A DNA stretch of 64,000 nucleotides from Chloroflexota bacterium (GTDB taxonomy: Bacteria > Chloroflexota > Dehalococcoidia > Tepidiformales > Tepidiformaceae), in assembly GCA_016234445.1 (NCBI GenBank), contig JACRBT010000016.1, forward strand, positions 1 through 64,000, given 5' to 3'. A program made the translations under genes and the position numbers. Below, piece after piece: positions 56,387-64,000 of this stretch; position 1 is the stretch's first letter, and each line of letters starts with the position of its first letter. The notes under the pieces are model-generated. The model searched no databases, was not told the DNA's origin, and saw nothing but the letters and a program-made list of their open reading frames with translations.

Positions 56387-57643
56387 GTGGACTTCGAAAT
56401 CCCTTCCGACATCAAGCAACTCCTCGCCGACATCGACGACTTCATCGAAGCCGAGATCAAGCCGCTCGAACGCGAAAACATGCAGTACTTCGACCACCGC
56501 CGCGAATACGCCCGGACCGACTTCGAAAACGGTGGCGTCCCCCGCCACGAATGGGAAGAGGTCCTCCGCGAGATGCGCCGCCGGGCCGACGCCGCCGGCT
56601 TCCTCCGCTACGCCGTCCCCAAGAAGTACGGCGGCCGCGACGGCACCAACCTCGGCATGGCGATCATCCGCGAACACCTCGCCGCGAAGGGCCTCGGCCT
56701 CCACAACGACCTCCAGAACGAATCGGCCGTCGTCGGCAACTTCCCCACCATCCAGATGTGGGAGCGCTACGGCACCGAGGCCCAGAAGAAGCAGTTCCTC
56801 GAAGGCATGTTCACGGGCGAAACCCGCGTCGCCTTCGGCCTCACCGAGCCCAAGCACGGCTCCGACGCCTCCTGGCTCGAAACGAAGGCCATCCGTGACG
56901 GTGACGACTACGTCATCAACGGCGCCAAGCGCTTCAACAGCGGCATGCACGCCGCCACCCACGACCTTGTCTTCGCCCGCACCGGGGGAGATGAGGGCAA
57001 GCCCAAGGGCATCAGCTGCTTCATCGTCCCCGCCGACGCTCCCGGCCTCAAGGTCGAATTCATGTGGTGGACGCTGAACATGCCCAGCGATCACGCCGAA
57101 GTCTCGCTCGACAACGTCCGGGTCCCGGCCGATGCGATGCTTGGGAAGGAAGGCGACGGCCTCGCCCTCGCCAACACCTTCACCCATGAGAACCGCATCC
57201 GCCAGGCCGCTTCCGGCGTCGGCGCGGCCCAGTACTGCATCAACGAGTCGGTGAAGTACGCGAAGGAACGGATCACCTTCGGCCAGCCGCTCGCTACCCG
57301 CCAGGCGATCCAGTGGCCCCTCGCGGAACTCCAGACCGAGTGCGAAATGGTCCGGCAGCTCGTCCGCAAGACCGCCCACGAGCTCGACCAGAAGCACCAC
57401 ATGGAGATCAGCGACAAGGTTGCGATGTGCAACTACCGGGCGAACCGCCTGGTCTGCGACGCCGCCGACCGCGCCATCCAGATCCACGGCGGGATCGGCT
57501 ACACCCGCCACATGCCCTTCGAGCACATCTACCGCCACCACCGCCGCTACCGGATCACCGAAGGCTCGGAGGAGATCCAGATCCGGCGGGTGGCCCAGGT
57601 GATGTTCGGCTTCACCGGCCGCGCCCAGCAGACTCCTTCGTAG
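56387..57643 (+). CDS. acyl-CoA dehydrogenase
   Basis: 418 residues from a GTG with AGGAGG 6 bases before it. FGLTEPKHGSDASWLETKAI near 147 and NGAKRFNSGMHAATHDLVFA near 178 mark the FAD and substrate regions; the end has RITEGSEEIQIRRVAQVMFG, where a Glu stands before the G as in classical ACADs. It differs from the two FadE-like genes at 17839 and 21915. Hairpin repeats follow its stop. Confidence 0.93.
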   Translation: MDFEIPSDIKQLLADIDDFIEAEIKPLERENMQYFDHRREYARTDFENGGVPRHEWEEVLREMRRRADAAGFLRYAVPKKYGGRDGTNLGMAIIREHLAAKGLGLHNDLQNESAVVGNFPTIQMWERYGTEAQKKQFLEGMFTGETRVAFGLTEPKHGSDASWLETKAIRDGDDYVINGAKRFNSGMHAATHDLVFARTGGDEGKPKGISCFIVPADAPGLKVEFMWWTLNMPSDHAEVSLDNVRVPADAMLGKEGDGLALANTFTHENRIRQAASGVGAAQYCINESVKYAKERITFGQPLATRQAIQWPLAELQTECEMVRQLVRKTAHELDQKHHMEISDKVAMCNYRANRLVCDAADRAIQIHGGIGYTRHMPFEHIYRHHRRYRITEGSEEIQIRRVAQVMFGFTGRAQQTPS

Positions 57644-57660
57644 CTGCTCAACGCCCGCGT

Positions 57661-57686
57661 TCCCCTCGCCCACCGCAGTGGGAGAG
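57661..57686. repeat. REP-like hairpin repeat, copy 2 (truncated)
   Basis: Same sequence as at 17788 but it ends after GTGGGAGAG; it lacks the final GGGGCAGGGG tail. Confidence 0.85.
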
Positions 57687-57722
57687 CAGCCTGGCTTGGA
57701 TGAAGGGCTGTCAACGCCCGGG

Positions 57723-57757
57723 TCCCCCTCGCCCACCGCAGTGGGAGAGGGGGCAGG
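57723..57757. repeat. REP-like hairpin repeat, copy 3
   Basis: Full copy with the GGGGGCAGGGGGTGA tail, 62 bases after copy 2. The two lie between the acyl-CoA dehydrogenase and the convergent 57773 gene. Confidence 0.85.
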
Positions 57758-57772
57758 GGGTGAGGGGCCGGT

Positions 57773-58420
57773 TCAGCGAAGCCGCGCGGGCGGATCTCCT
57801 GGGGTGTCGCCGTGCGGGCGGTGGCCGCGATCGACGAGCTCCTCCACGACGCCGCCACCCAGACCGGCGACGTCGCCTGAGGGGCCGTTCTGCGCGCGCC
57901 CGGGCGCCCACCCGGAGCTGGCCGTGGCCGGCGGAGGCGTCGCTTCCTCCGTGGAAGCGGGTTCGGGCGTAGGTGTGGGCGTGGGTGTCGCCGCCGTGGG
58001 TTCGCCGAGGGGAACGACCCTGCCGCCTTCGCTGGCGGCGCTGGCTTCCGGGACCGCGGGAGTCTGGTCCGTGGCGTCCTGGGACTGGATGACAGCCGCC
58101 ATGGCGCCGGCGTCGGTCGCCGCCTCGGGCGCGGGGTTCGCATCCCGGAGGTTCGGGCGGAGCATCGCGGCGAGTTCGAACGCGGCCGGGGCGCCGGTGG
58201 GCGCGTCCGTGACGGCCGCGAACTGGGGAGCGAGGTCGTTCGGGAGCCGGATGCCGCGGTCTTCAGCGACGTAGGCGAGGCTGGAAAGGAAGCCGGCGGC
58301 CCCGGCAAAGGCGCAGCCGGTGGCGAGGAAGAGCGGCGCCCGGCGTTTGAGGGCATTGCGCCATCGCGGCGCCGGGTTCAGCCATCGTTCCTGCGTGGGA
58401 CGGGGGAAATGGGCTTGCAT
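57773..58420 (-). CDS. membrane-anchored protein with low-complexity tail
   Basis: 215 residues. A basic N-terminus, then one helix (APLFLATGCAFAGAAGFLSSLAY), an external region and a long Pro/Thr/Ala/Glu tract (TPTPTPTPEPASTEEATPPP) typical of extended cell-envelope stalks. The end is Gly-rich. AAGGTGAGG lies 5 bases before the ATG, which supports translation. No family recognised. Confidence 0.6.
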   Translation of the reverse strand: MQAHFPRPTQERWLNPAPRWRNALKRRAPLFLATGCAFAGAAGFLSSLAYVAEDRGIRLPNDLAPQFAAVTDAPTGAPAAFELAAMLRPNLRDANPAPEAATDAGAMAAVIQSQDATDQTPAVPEASAASEGGRVVPLGEPTAATPTPTPTPEPASTEEATPPPATASSGWAPGRAQNGPSGDVAGLGGGVVEELVDRGHRPHGDTPGDPPARLR

Positions 58421-58458
58421 TGCGCCTCACCTTCTGGCGCGCGATGGCGCCTCTGGTG

Positions 58459-58572
58459 TTAGCCCTCTCGCCGCATCCGCACTCCAAGGAAGGCGGGGCG
58501 GCAGGAGAGGCATAGCCCGTGCGAGATATGGGGGCCGCCCTTCCGCAGGGTGGCGTTGCACCACACGCACAC
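58459..58572 (-). CDS. possible 37-residue zinc-ribbon protein or fragment
   Basis: Reads CVWCNATLRKGGPHISHGLC (residues 2-21) then LSCRPAF. The CxxC - SHGxCxxC arrangement resembles the zinc tail found at the end of some PAS/response-regulator proteins (CxWC...SHGICPDC). The GTG start lacks a ribosome site, and the frame stays open further upstream. It may be a relic or part of a longer protein. Confidence 0.3.
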   Translation of the reverse strand: MCVWCNATLRKGGPHISHGLCLSCRPAFLGVRMRREG

Positions 58573-58763
58573 GACTGTTGGCCGGCTGGTCTTCCGTGTG
58601 GGCGAAAGACTAGGACGGGCGCCCGGCTCGGTTGGATGCTTGCCCACGCGCGCTCCTTGTGCGGCCGTGGGGGCATCGGCGCTGCCCCGATTCTGTGCGC
58701 CCTTTCGCCCCCGATCATCAACGGAGTGCAAACTCCAGCGCAACTCCGTGTAAACGCGGGGTC

Positions 58764-58784
58764 GAGTCCCGAGTCCCGAGTCCC
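58764..58784. repeat. heptamer tandem repeat, GAGTCCC x3
   Basis: Three perfect 7-base units. Confidence 0.9.
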
Positions 58785-58917
58785 GCGCCACCATCCGCAC
58801 CGCGACGGGAACGGAGCGGCGTCTCTGACGATCCACCGGTATTCGCGTCCCTGCCACCAACTCCTTCCAGTTCCACCGCCCACCCGGCGACCATGCCCGC
58901 ATTGTTGCGTGGCCCCC

Positions 58918-58945
58918 CGGTACTCGGTACCCGGCACTCGGTACT
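58918..58945. repeat. heptamer tandem repeat, CGGTACT x4
   Basis: Units CGGTACT, CGGTACC, CGGCACT, CGGTACT. Same period as the other arrays, different sequence. Confidence 0.9.
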
Positions 58946-59127
58946 TCGCATGTGGGTTCGTCGGGTGAAAAACAGGTGTGGCGGTGGGTTCAACCCATGG
59001 TTTTTTCGTTGTGCGCCGCGGATCGGTGCCCCGTGGCGGCACCAGTGGCGCGGGGCGAAAAGGTATGGCGAGCGACGAATGCGGCCACGGGGGGCCGCGG
59101 CTACCAGCCCGTCGCGGCCGACTCCGG

Positions 59128-59133
59128 TACACT
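59128..59133 (+). promoter_or_regulatory. -10 box, leaderless (ffh)
   Basis: TACACT ends 7 bases before the ATG at 59141. Confidence 0.5.
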
Positions 59134-59140
59134 GGGTGCC

Positions 59141-60462
<1,322 letters not shown>

Positions 60463-60466
<4 letters not shown>

Positions 60467-60561
60467 GCGCCCGAAAGCACGTTACCGGGGGATGCGATAG
60501 CATTGCCCGTACGTATGCACGCGTGCCCGGCGAACGGGCTCAGGAGATTCTGACCATATGA
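60463..60561 (+). CDS. possible 32-residue linking reading frame
   Basis: Its ATG overlaps the ffh stop (ATGA) and its TGA overlaps the rpsP ATG (ATATGA). Translating it would couple ffh to rpsP. The peptide itself (start MSARKHVTGG) has no recognisable features. An internal TAGCAT could be an rpsP promoter instead. Confidence 0.25.
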
Positions 60562-60833
60562 TCCGGATTCGACTCCGCCGGGTGGGCAAGAAGCACCACC
60601 CCTACTACCGCCTCGTGGTGGCCAACAAGCCCGACAAGCGCGACGGCGACTTCCTCGAGATCCTCGGTTCCTACGACCCCCACGTCGACCCGCCGGCGGT
60701 GAACATCGACGAAGCGAAGACGCGCGAATGGCTCCGCAAGGGCGCCCAGCCCAGCGAATCGGCCGCCAAGATCCTCAAGCGCGCCGGGATCGAATCGGGC
60801 GCCGCTCCAGCGGCCGCCGCGACGGAGAACTAG
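60558..60833 (+). CDS. rpsP: 30S ribosomal protein S16
   Basis: 91 residues. IRIRLRRVGKKHHPYYRLVV at the start and LGSYDPH near 36 are standard S16. The tail is Ala-rich. AGGAG lies 11 bases upstream. Gene order with KhpA and RimM is the usual one. Confidence 0.97.
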   Translation: MIRIRLRRVGKKHHPYYRLVVANKPDKRDGDFLEILGSYDPHVDPPAVNIDEAKTREWLRKGAQPSESAAKILKRAGIESGAAPAAAATEN

Positions 60834-60835
60834 CC

Positions 60836-61078
60836 GTGGCTTCGATGATGGGCACGGTCGTCGAATACATCGCCAAGGCCCTCGTCGACAACCCGGACGA
60901 GGTGAAGATCACCGAATCCGACAACGGCGACCGCGTTGTCGTCCGCCTCGACGTTGCCGAAGGCGACTGGGGCAAGGTCATCGGCAAGGGTGGCCGGATC
61001 GCCACCGCGATGCGCTCCCTGGTGAAGGTCGCCGCCGTCAAGGAAGACGTCCGCGTCGGCCTGGAAATCGGCGACTGA
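60836..61078 (+). CDS. khpA: KH-domain RNA-binding protein KhpA
   Basis: 80 residues from a GTG two bases after the rpsP stop. WGKVIGKGGRIATAMRSLV near 45 has the GxxG loop of KH domains. It binds RNA, usually together with KhpB, and affects small-RNA and cell-division control in other bacteria. Confidence 0.93.
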   Translation: MASMMGTVVEYIAKALVDNPDEVKITESDNGDRVVVRLDVAEGDWGKVIGKGGRIATAMRSLVKVAAVKEDVRVGLEIGD

Positions 61079-61101
61079 GCGCCGGGAATACGGAGCTCCC
61101 G

Positions 61102-61707
61102 GTGGCCGCCGGCGAAGACCCCCCGCCCCCTGTCCCCCCGGCGAAGGCGGCGCGCCGCCGCCCGGCCCCTCCCCCACCACCCCAGGAACCCCCGCAGGAG
61201 CCCCGTGAGGGCTTCACCGCGGTCGGGCGTATCGCGCGTCCCCACGGGCTTCGCGGCGAGGTCCGGGTCGCCGCCTTCACGGAAGGCGCCCCGAACCTCC
61301 AGCGCGGCCGCCCGGTCTACCTCGACGGCAAGCGCTACGTCGTCGTCCGGGCGCGGCCGGAACGTGACGCATGGATCCTCCAGCTGAACGGCCTCACCGA
61401 CAGGGACGCGGTCGAAGGCTTCCGCGGCTTCCTCCTCGAAGCGGCGGACGGCGACGTCCTGAGGGCAGACCCCGAGTCGTACTTCGTCCATGAGCTCATC
61501 GGGCTTGACGTGGTGACGGCTGAGGGCCGCGACCTGGGGAAGGTCACGGACGTCATGCAGACGGGCGCGAACGACGTCTATGTGGTCACCGGCCCCGGGG
61601 GCGAAGTCCTGGTGCCGGCGATCGAGAGCGTCGTCAGGGAGATCGACCTCCTTCGGCGCAGGCTAACCATTACACCTTTGCCCGGACTGTTAGACGAACC
61701 GGAATAG
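61102..61707 (+). CDS. rimM: ribosome maturation factor RimM
   Basis: 201 residues from a GTG preceded by GGAG. The N-terminal 35 residues are an unusual Pro/Ala/Arg stretch. Then RIARPHGLRGEVRVAAFTEG near 44 and the PRC-barrel (LIGLDVVTAEGRDLGKVTDV near 133, LVPAIESVVREID near 172) give RimM. It assists 30S head assembly with S19. Confidence 0.94.
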   Translation: MAAGEDPPPPVPPAKAARRRPAPPPPPQEPPQEPREGFTAVGRIARPHGLRGEVRVAAFTEGAPNLQRGRPVYLDGKRYVVVRARPERDAWILQLNGLTDRDAVEGFRGFLLEAADGDVLRADPESYFVHELIGLDVVTAEGRDLGKVTDVMQTGANDVYVVTGPGGEVLVPAIESVVREIDLLRRRLTITPLPGLLDEPE

Positions 61708-61809
61708 CCCATTGAAACCCTCTATAGCAGGGACTACACTGACCGGCGGGCCGGGGCGGGGTGAAGACTGACCCGGTACTGCCCGATTTCGCGCGAGGGG
61801 GAAGTCTGC

Positions 61810-61980
61810 ATGTCCAAGGCTGAAGCACTGCAGCTGGTAGGAGACTGCATCCACCACTGGGTCCTCGAGTCTCCAAGGGGCGAGCTGACGCCGGGCCGGT
61901 GCAAGAAGTGTGGCAAGGAGAAGGAGTTCACAGGCGAAACCAGCTACCGGATCGGTCGAGGTTCCGGCAGCCGCCACTAA
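61810..61980 (+). CDS. small zinc-ribbon-like protein
   Basis: 56 residues. One CxHH pair (DCIHHWVLE near 12-20) and CKKCGKEKEF near 32 form a plausible Cys/His zinc site. AGGGGGAAG lies before the ATG. Such one-domain proteins are common but uncharacterised; I know no function. It lies between rimM and tRNA-Ala. Confidence 0.65.
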   Translation: MSKAEALQLVGDCIHHWVLESPRGELTPGRCKKCGKEKEFTGETSYRIGRGSGSRH

Positions 61981-62054
61981 TTCCCTGCCCACGCCAAGGT
62001 TTGACTCAGATTCGGGCCGCTGACTACGATGGTTAGCGGCCCGAAGCGTTCTGT

Positions 62055-62130
62055 GGGGACGTAGCTCATCCGGGAGAGCGCAGCGTTCGCATCGCTGAGG
62101 TAAGGGGTTCGAGTCCCCTCGTCTCCACCA
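62055..62130 (+). tRNA. tRNA-Ala(CGC)
   Basis: Complete cloverleaf GGGGACG...CGTCTCC with G3:U70, anticodon CGC at 62088-62090 and CCA encoded. It reads GCG codons. The 52-bp direct repeat begins 13 bases after it. Confidence 0.96.
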
Positions 62131-62142
62131 ATCCCCCTTCTT

Positions 62143-62194
62143 CCCTGCGCACGAAGCGCGCTCCGCGTAGAATCGCGGCGATGAGCACCCTGCC
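62143..62194. repeat. 52-bp direct repeat, left copy
   Basis: Identical to 63293-63344. It includes the TAGAAT -10 box, an ATG (62181) and the first 14 bases of the CoA-transferase reading frame. In this left copy the frame goes on for 58 unrelated codons and stops. Confidence 0.97.
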
Positions 62195-62235
62195 TGCCCA
62201 CACGGCTTGGCTTGCACCATGCGGCGGCCCGAGGC

Positions 62236-63234
62236 CTATTGCCCTCGGGAAGTGTGCGGAACAAACAGCCGCGTCATTCCGTACGGGGTCGCGTCGAGAA
62301 TCTCAGGTATCGAGTCCCCGTCCTGGTCGATCCATCCAAACAGGGCGGGCTCCGTTATGAAGAGGTCGATGTTCCCCGTCCGCGCCTCCGTCTCCCGGTA
62401 GGTCCACTCATGCTCCCAAGCCCAAGTGTGGGCCATCTCGTGCTGGAACGCGGTCGCGGCGAACGCGTCGGAGCGGTATTGGTCGATCGTGCCCGCGCCA
62501 CCCTCGAAGTACCACCCAACGGCAACGAAGTCCCCGCCCAGATAGGCCCAGCCACCGGCCGGGCTGAGAGGGTCGAGGTCGAGCACGATGAGAACGTCAA
62601 AGGCCGAAAGGTCAAGACCTTGTTGCGAAAGGTAGTCGCGCACACCAGGCCGGTCGACCGGCCTGGCCGGGAGGGCCCCGCGCGGGACAACGACCGATTC
62701 ATCCGTGAACTGAACGAGCGGGCTTTGGTATCCCTGGGCTGTCGCCCATGCTGCGTGTGAGCCGTTTACGCGTGCGACGGACAGTGGCCAATAGGTTGAC
62801 AGCACTTGCCCGATGTTCACCGTGCCGTAATCGATGCCCACGGTGAGGGTGCGAATCGCGCCCACTGGACGGCGGCACTTCAACCGACGCGCGGAGAACC
62901 GGCCGTCACTGGTGAGCGTGATGCGGTAGACGTACTGGCCGACGTATGCAGTCGATGTCCACCCAGGCCCACAGGGCTCGTTATAGACCGATGGCGGGGT
63001 GAGGTAGGTACACTCCTGAGGGACAATCGCGGGCGCGCGGAGGGGCAACTTGAACTGGCTTTGGAATAGGCAGAGGAACGTCGAAGTCGGGCTGGGGGTT
63101 GGGCGTGGACAACCGTCCGCTTCCACCGCGGCAGGCCCGCCGTCTGCCGACGGAGACCGCGCTGGCAGGAGAGCCCAAGCTCCAACGACCATAAGCGTAC
63201 CCATGAGGAAGAAGGCGCGGGTTCTGACCGACAT
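62236..63234 (-). CDS. secreted HExxH metalloprotease-like protein
   Basis: 332 residues. The signal peptide (RAFFLMGTLMVVGAWALLPA) is followed by a Pro/Thr-rich stretch. The zinc motif is AFQHEMAHTWAWEHEW near 264-279. A cysteine-containing N-terminal half (ECTYLTPP, EPCGPG) and an acidic DQDGDSIPEI near 312 add to the picture. No exact peptidase family was identified. It is the only gene in the 1150-bp unit between the direct repeats and has visibly less biased codon use than the rest. A TAGAAT box near 63277-63272 may be its promoter. Confidence 0.75.
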   Translation of the reverse strand: MSVRTRAFFLMGTLMVVGAWALLPARSPSADGGPAAVEADGCPRPTPSPTSTFLCLFQSQFKLPLRAPAIVPQECTYLTPPSVYNEPCGPGWTSTAYVGQYVYRITLTSDGRFSARRLKCRRPVGAIRTLTVGIDYGTVNIGQVLSTYWPLSVARVNGSHAAWATAQGYQSPLVQFTDESVVVPRGALPARPVDRPGVRDYLSQQGLDLSAFDVLIVLDLDPLSPAGGWAYLGGDFVAVGWYFEGGAGTIDQYRSDAFAATAFQHEMAHTWAWEHEWTYRETEARTGNIDLFITEPALFGWIDQDGDSIPEILDATPYGMTRLFVPHTSRGQ

Positions 63235-63292
63235 ATCCTAGTCTCCCGGCGATAGGCGTGATTCAGCATTCTACGTCTCCCGAGGCTCGGGA

Positions 63293-63344
63293 CCCTGCGC
63301 ACGAAGCGCGCTCCGCGTAGAATCGCGGCGATGAGCACCCTGCC
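63293..63344. repeat. 52-bp direct repeat, right copy
   Basis: Identical to 62143-62194; this copy leads into the intact CoA-transferase gene. Confidence 0.97.
63318..63323 (+). promoter_or_regulatory. -10 box, leaderless (CoA-transferase)
   Basis: TAGAAT ends 7 bases before the ATG at 63331. The same box occurs in the left repeat at 62168. Confidence 0.5.
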
Positions 63345-64000
63345 CCTCGCCGGCGTCCGCGTCTGTGACCTCACCTGGATCATCGCCGGGCCCACGGCCA
63401 CAAGGGTGCTCGCGGATTTCGGCGCCGAAGTCATCCGCGTCGAACACGGCCAGGCCGTGGACGCAATCCGGCTGGGCCGACCGATCGTCGGCGACGCCCC
63501 CACGCTCAACAACTCCGGCTTCTTCAACTACTTCAACCGCAACAAGAAGAGCATGCTCCTCAACACCCGCCACCCGATGGGGGGCGACGTGCTCCGCAAG
63601 CTGATCGCCGCGAGCGACGTCGTCGTCGAGAACTTCTCCAGCCGGGTGATGGAGTCGTGGGACCTCGACTACCCTCAGCTCCGGGAGATCCGGCCGGACA
63701 TCATCTACTGCTCGGTCTCGGGGTTCGGCCACAGCGGCCGCGACCGGGACTTCACGACCTGGGGCCCGACCGCGCAGGCGCTCAGCGGCCTGACGATCAT
63801 GTCCGGGCTGCCGGGGAAGCCGCCGGCGGGCTGGGGCTACAGCTACATGGACCACACGGCCGGCTATTCGGCCGCGATCGCGATCATGGCCGCGCTCCAT
63901 CACCGGAACCGGACGGGCGAAGGCCAGCACATCGACATGTCGCAGGTGGAGGCGGGGATCGTCCTCACCGGACCGGCGGTGCTCGACGCGACGGTGAACG
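63331..64000 (+). CDS. CaiB/BaiF family CoA-transferase (partial, runs off the window)
   Basis: The first 223 residues are present. LAGVRVCDLTWIIAGPTATR near 6, LADFGAEVIRVE near 27, NRNKKSMLLN near 70, VENFSSRVMESWDLD near 96 and the catalytic Asp in SYMDHTAGYS near 171 all fit. The ~20-residue loop GEGQHIDMSQVE near 199 is also typical. It swaps CoA between acids and CoA-thioesters. The substrate is unknown; a fatty or dicarboxylic acid is possible. The start overlaps the right direct repeat. Confidence 0.93.
   Translation, partial: MSTLPLAGVRVCDLTWIIAGPTATRVLADFGAEVIRVEHGQAVDAIRLGRPIVGDAPTLNNSGFFNYFNRNKKSMLLNTRHPMGGDVLRKLIAASDVVVENFSSRVMESWDLDYPQLREIRPDIIYCSVSGFGHSGRDRDFTTWGPTAQALSGLTIMSGLPGKPPAGWGYSYMDHTAGYSAAIAIMAALHHRNRTGEGQHIDMSQVEAGIVLTGPAVLDATVN

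Larger units (their letters stand above)
58573..59140. other. intergenic region without a supported gene
   Basis: Nothing coding is convincing here. It holds two heptamer arrays (58764 and 58918) and the ffh promoter. A run of six T's at 59001-59006 is isolated. Confidence 0.5.

Noticed and set aside
62181-62357. Small protein from the left repeat copy
   Set aside because: After the duplicated first codons the frame is antisense to the protease gene's end and has no family signal; it is more likely an orphan start.
62143-63344. A typical IS element
   Set aside because: No transposase and no terminal inverted repeats; the 52-bp direct repeats are too long for usual target duplications.

Overview
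This window is GC-rich bacterial chromosome with G or C at most third codon positions. The gene mix points to a Chloroflexota bacterium, probably near Dehalococcoidia/Tepidiforma. The signs are many acyl-CoA and CoA-transferase genes, several F420/flavin-type small oxidoreductases, a DAK2 (FakA)-rpmB-rpe-DegV-recG neighbourhood, DHA2 drug exporters, and secreted HExxH proteases. The phylum is an inference from gene content, not a computed placement.

Layout. (1) 1-4420: rRNA operon. The window opens in an insertion, probably a group I intron, that splits the 16S rRNA gene just before E. coli position 1079. Then come the 16S 3' exon, tRNA-Ile(GAT), tRNA-Ala(TGC), the 23S rRNA bracketed by a long processing stem, and tRNA-fMet. 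No 5S rRNA follows. (2) 4.6-12.4 kb: a lipoprotein, a two-gene 4Fe-4S operon with an FNR-like palindrome upstream, a Tad pilus protein, a SRAP/YedK DNA-protein crosslink protein, a CBS-containing site-2 protease, a glycerophosphodiesterase and a DUF2207 membrane protein. (3) 12.4-16.7 kb: a three-subunit molybdenum hydroxylase (FAD, 2Fe-2S and Mo subunits) followed by a retropepsin-like protease and a MoaD/ThiS-like protein. (4) 17.4-27.3 kb: two acyl-CoA dehydrogenases around polA, then twin 14-TM drug exporters. (5) 27.4-34 kb: FakA, L28, Nudix, Rpe, DegV/FakB and RecG, a fatty-acid kinase and housekeeping cluster. (6) 34-41.7 kb: secreted protease, luciferase-like and PPOX-like oxidoreductases, a 24-residue membrane microprotein, a degenerate crotonase with two small paralogous proteins, and a 188-bp tandem repeat. 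(7) 41.7-49.4 kb: thrS under a threonine T-box, CBS protein, enoyl-CoA hydratase, four-helix-bundle protein with a relic copy, ThDP enzyme and endolysin-like amidase. (8) 50.2-56.2 kb: biotin carrier, oxaloacetate/pyruvate-type carboxyltransferase and acyl-CoA carboxyltransferase, interrupted by HDOD and Eis-type genes. (9) 56.4-61.7 kb: acyl-CoA dehydrogenase, then ffh-rpsP-khpA-rimM. (10) 61.8-64 kb: small zinc-ribbon protein, tRNA-Ala(CGC), and a 1150-bp unit carrying a secreted protease between perfect 52-bp direct repeats. The second repeat contains the promoter and start of a CaiB/BaiF CoA-transferase that runs off the window.

Two patterns cross the whole window. First, about ten genes have a TANNNT -10 box only 6-7 bases before the start codon, which predicts leaderless mRNAs. 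Second, several unrelated intergenic tandem repeats all share a 7-base period, and hairpin repeats recur after two acyl-CoA dehydrogenase genes. I saw no CRISPR array, transposase or integrase.
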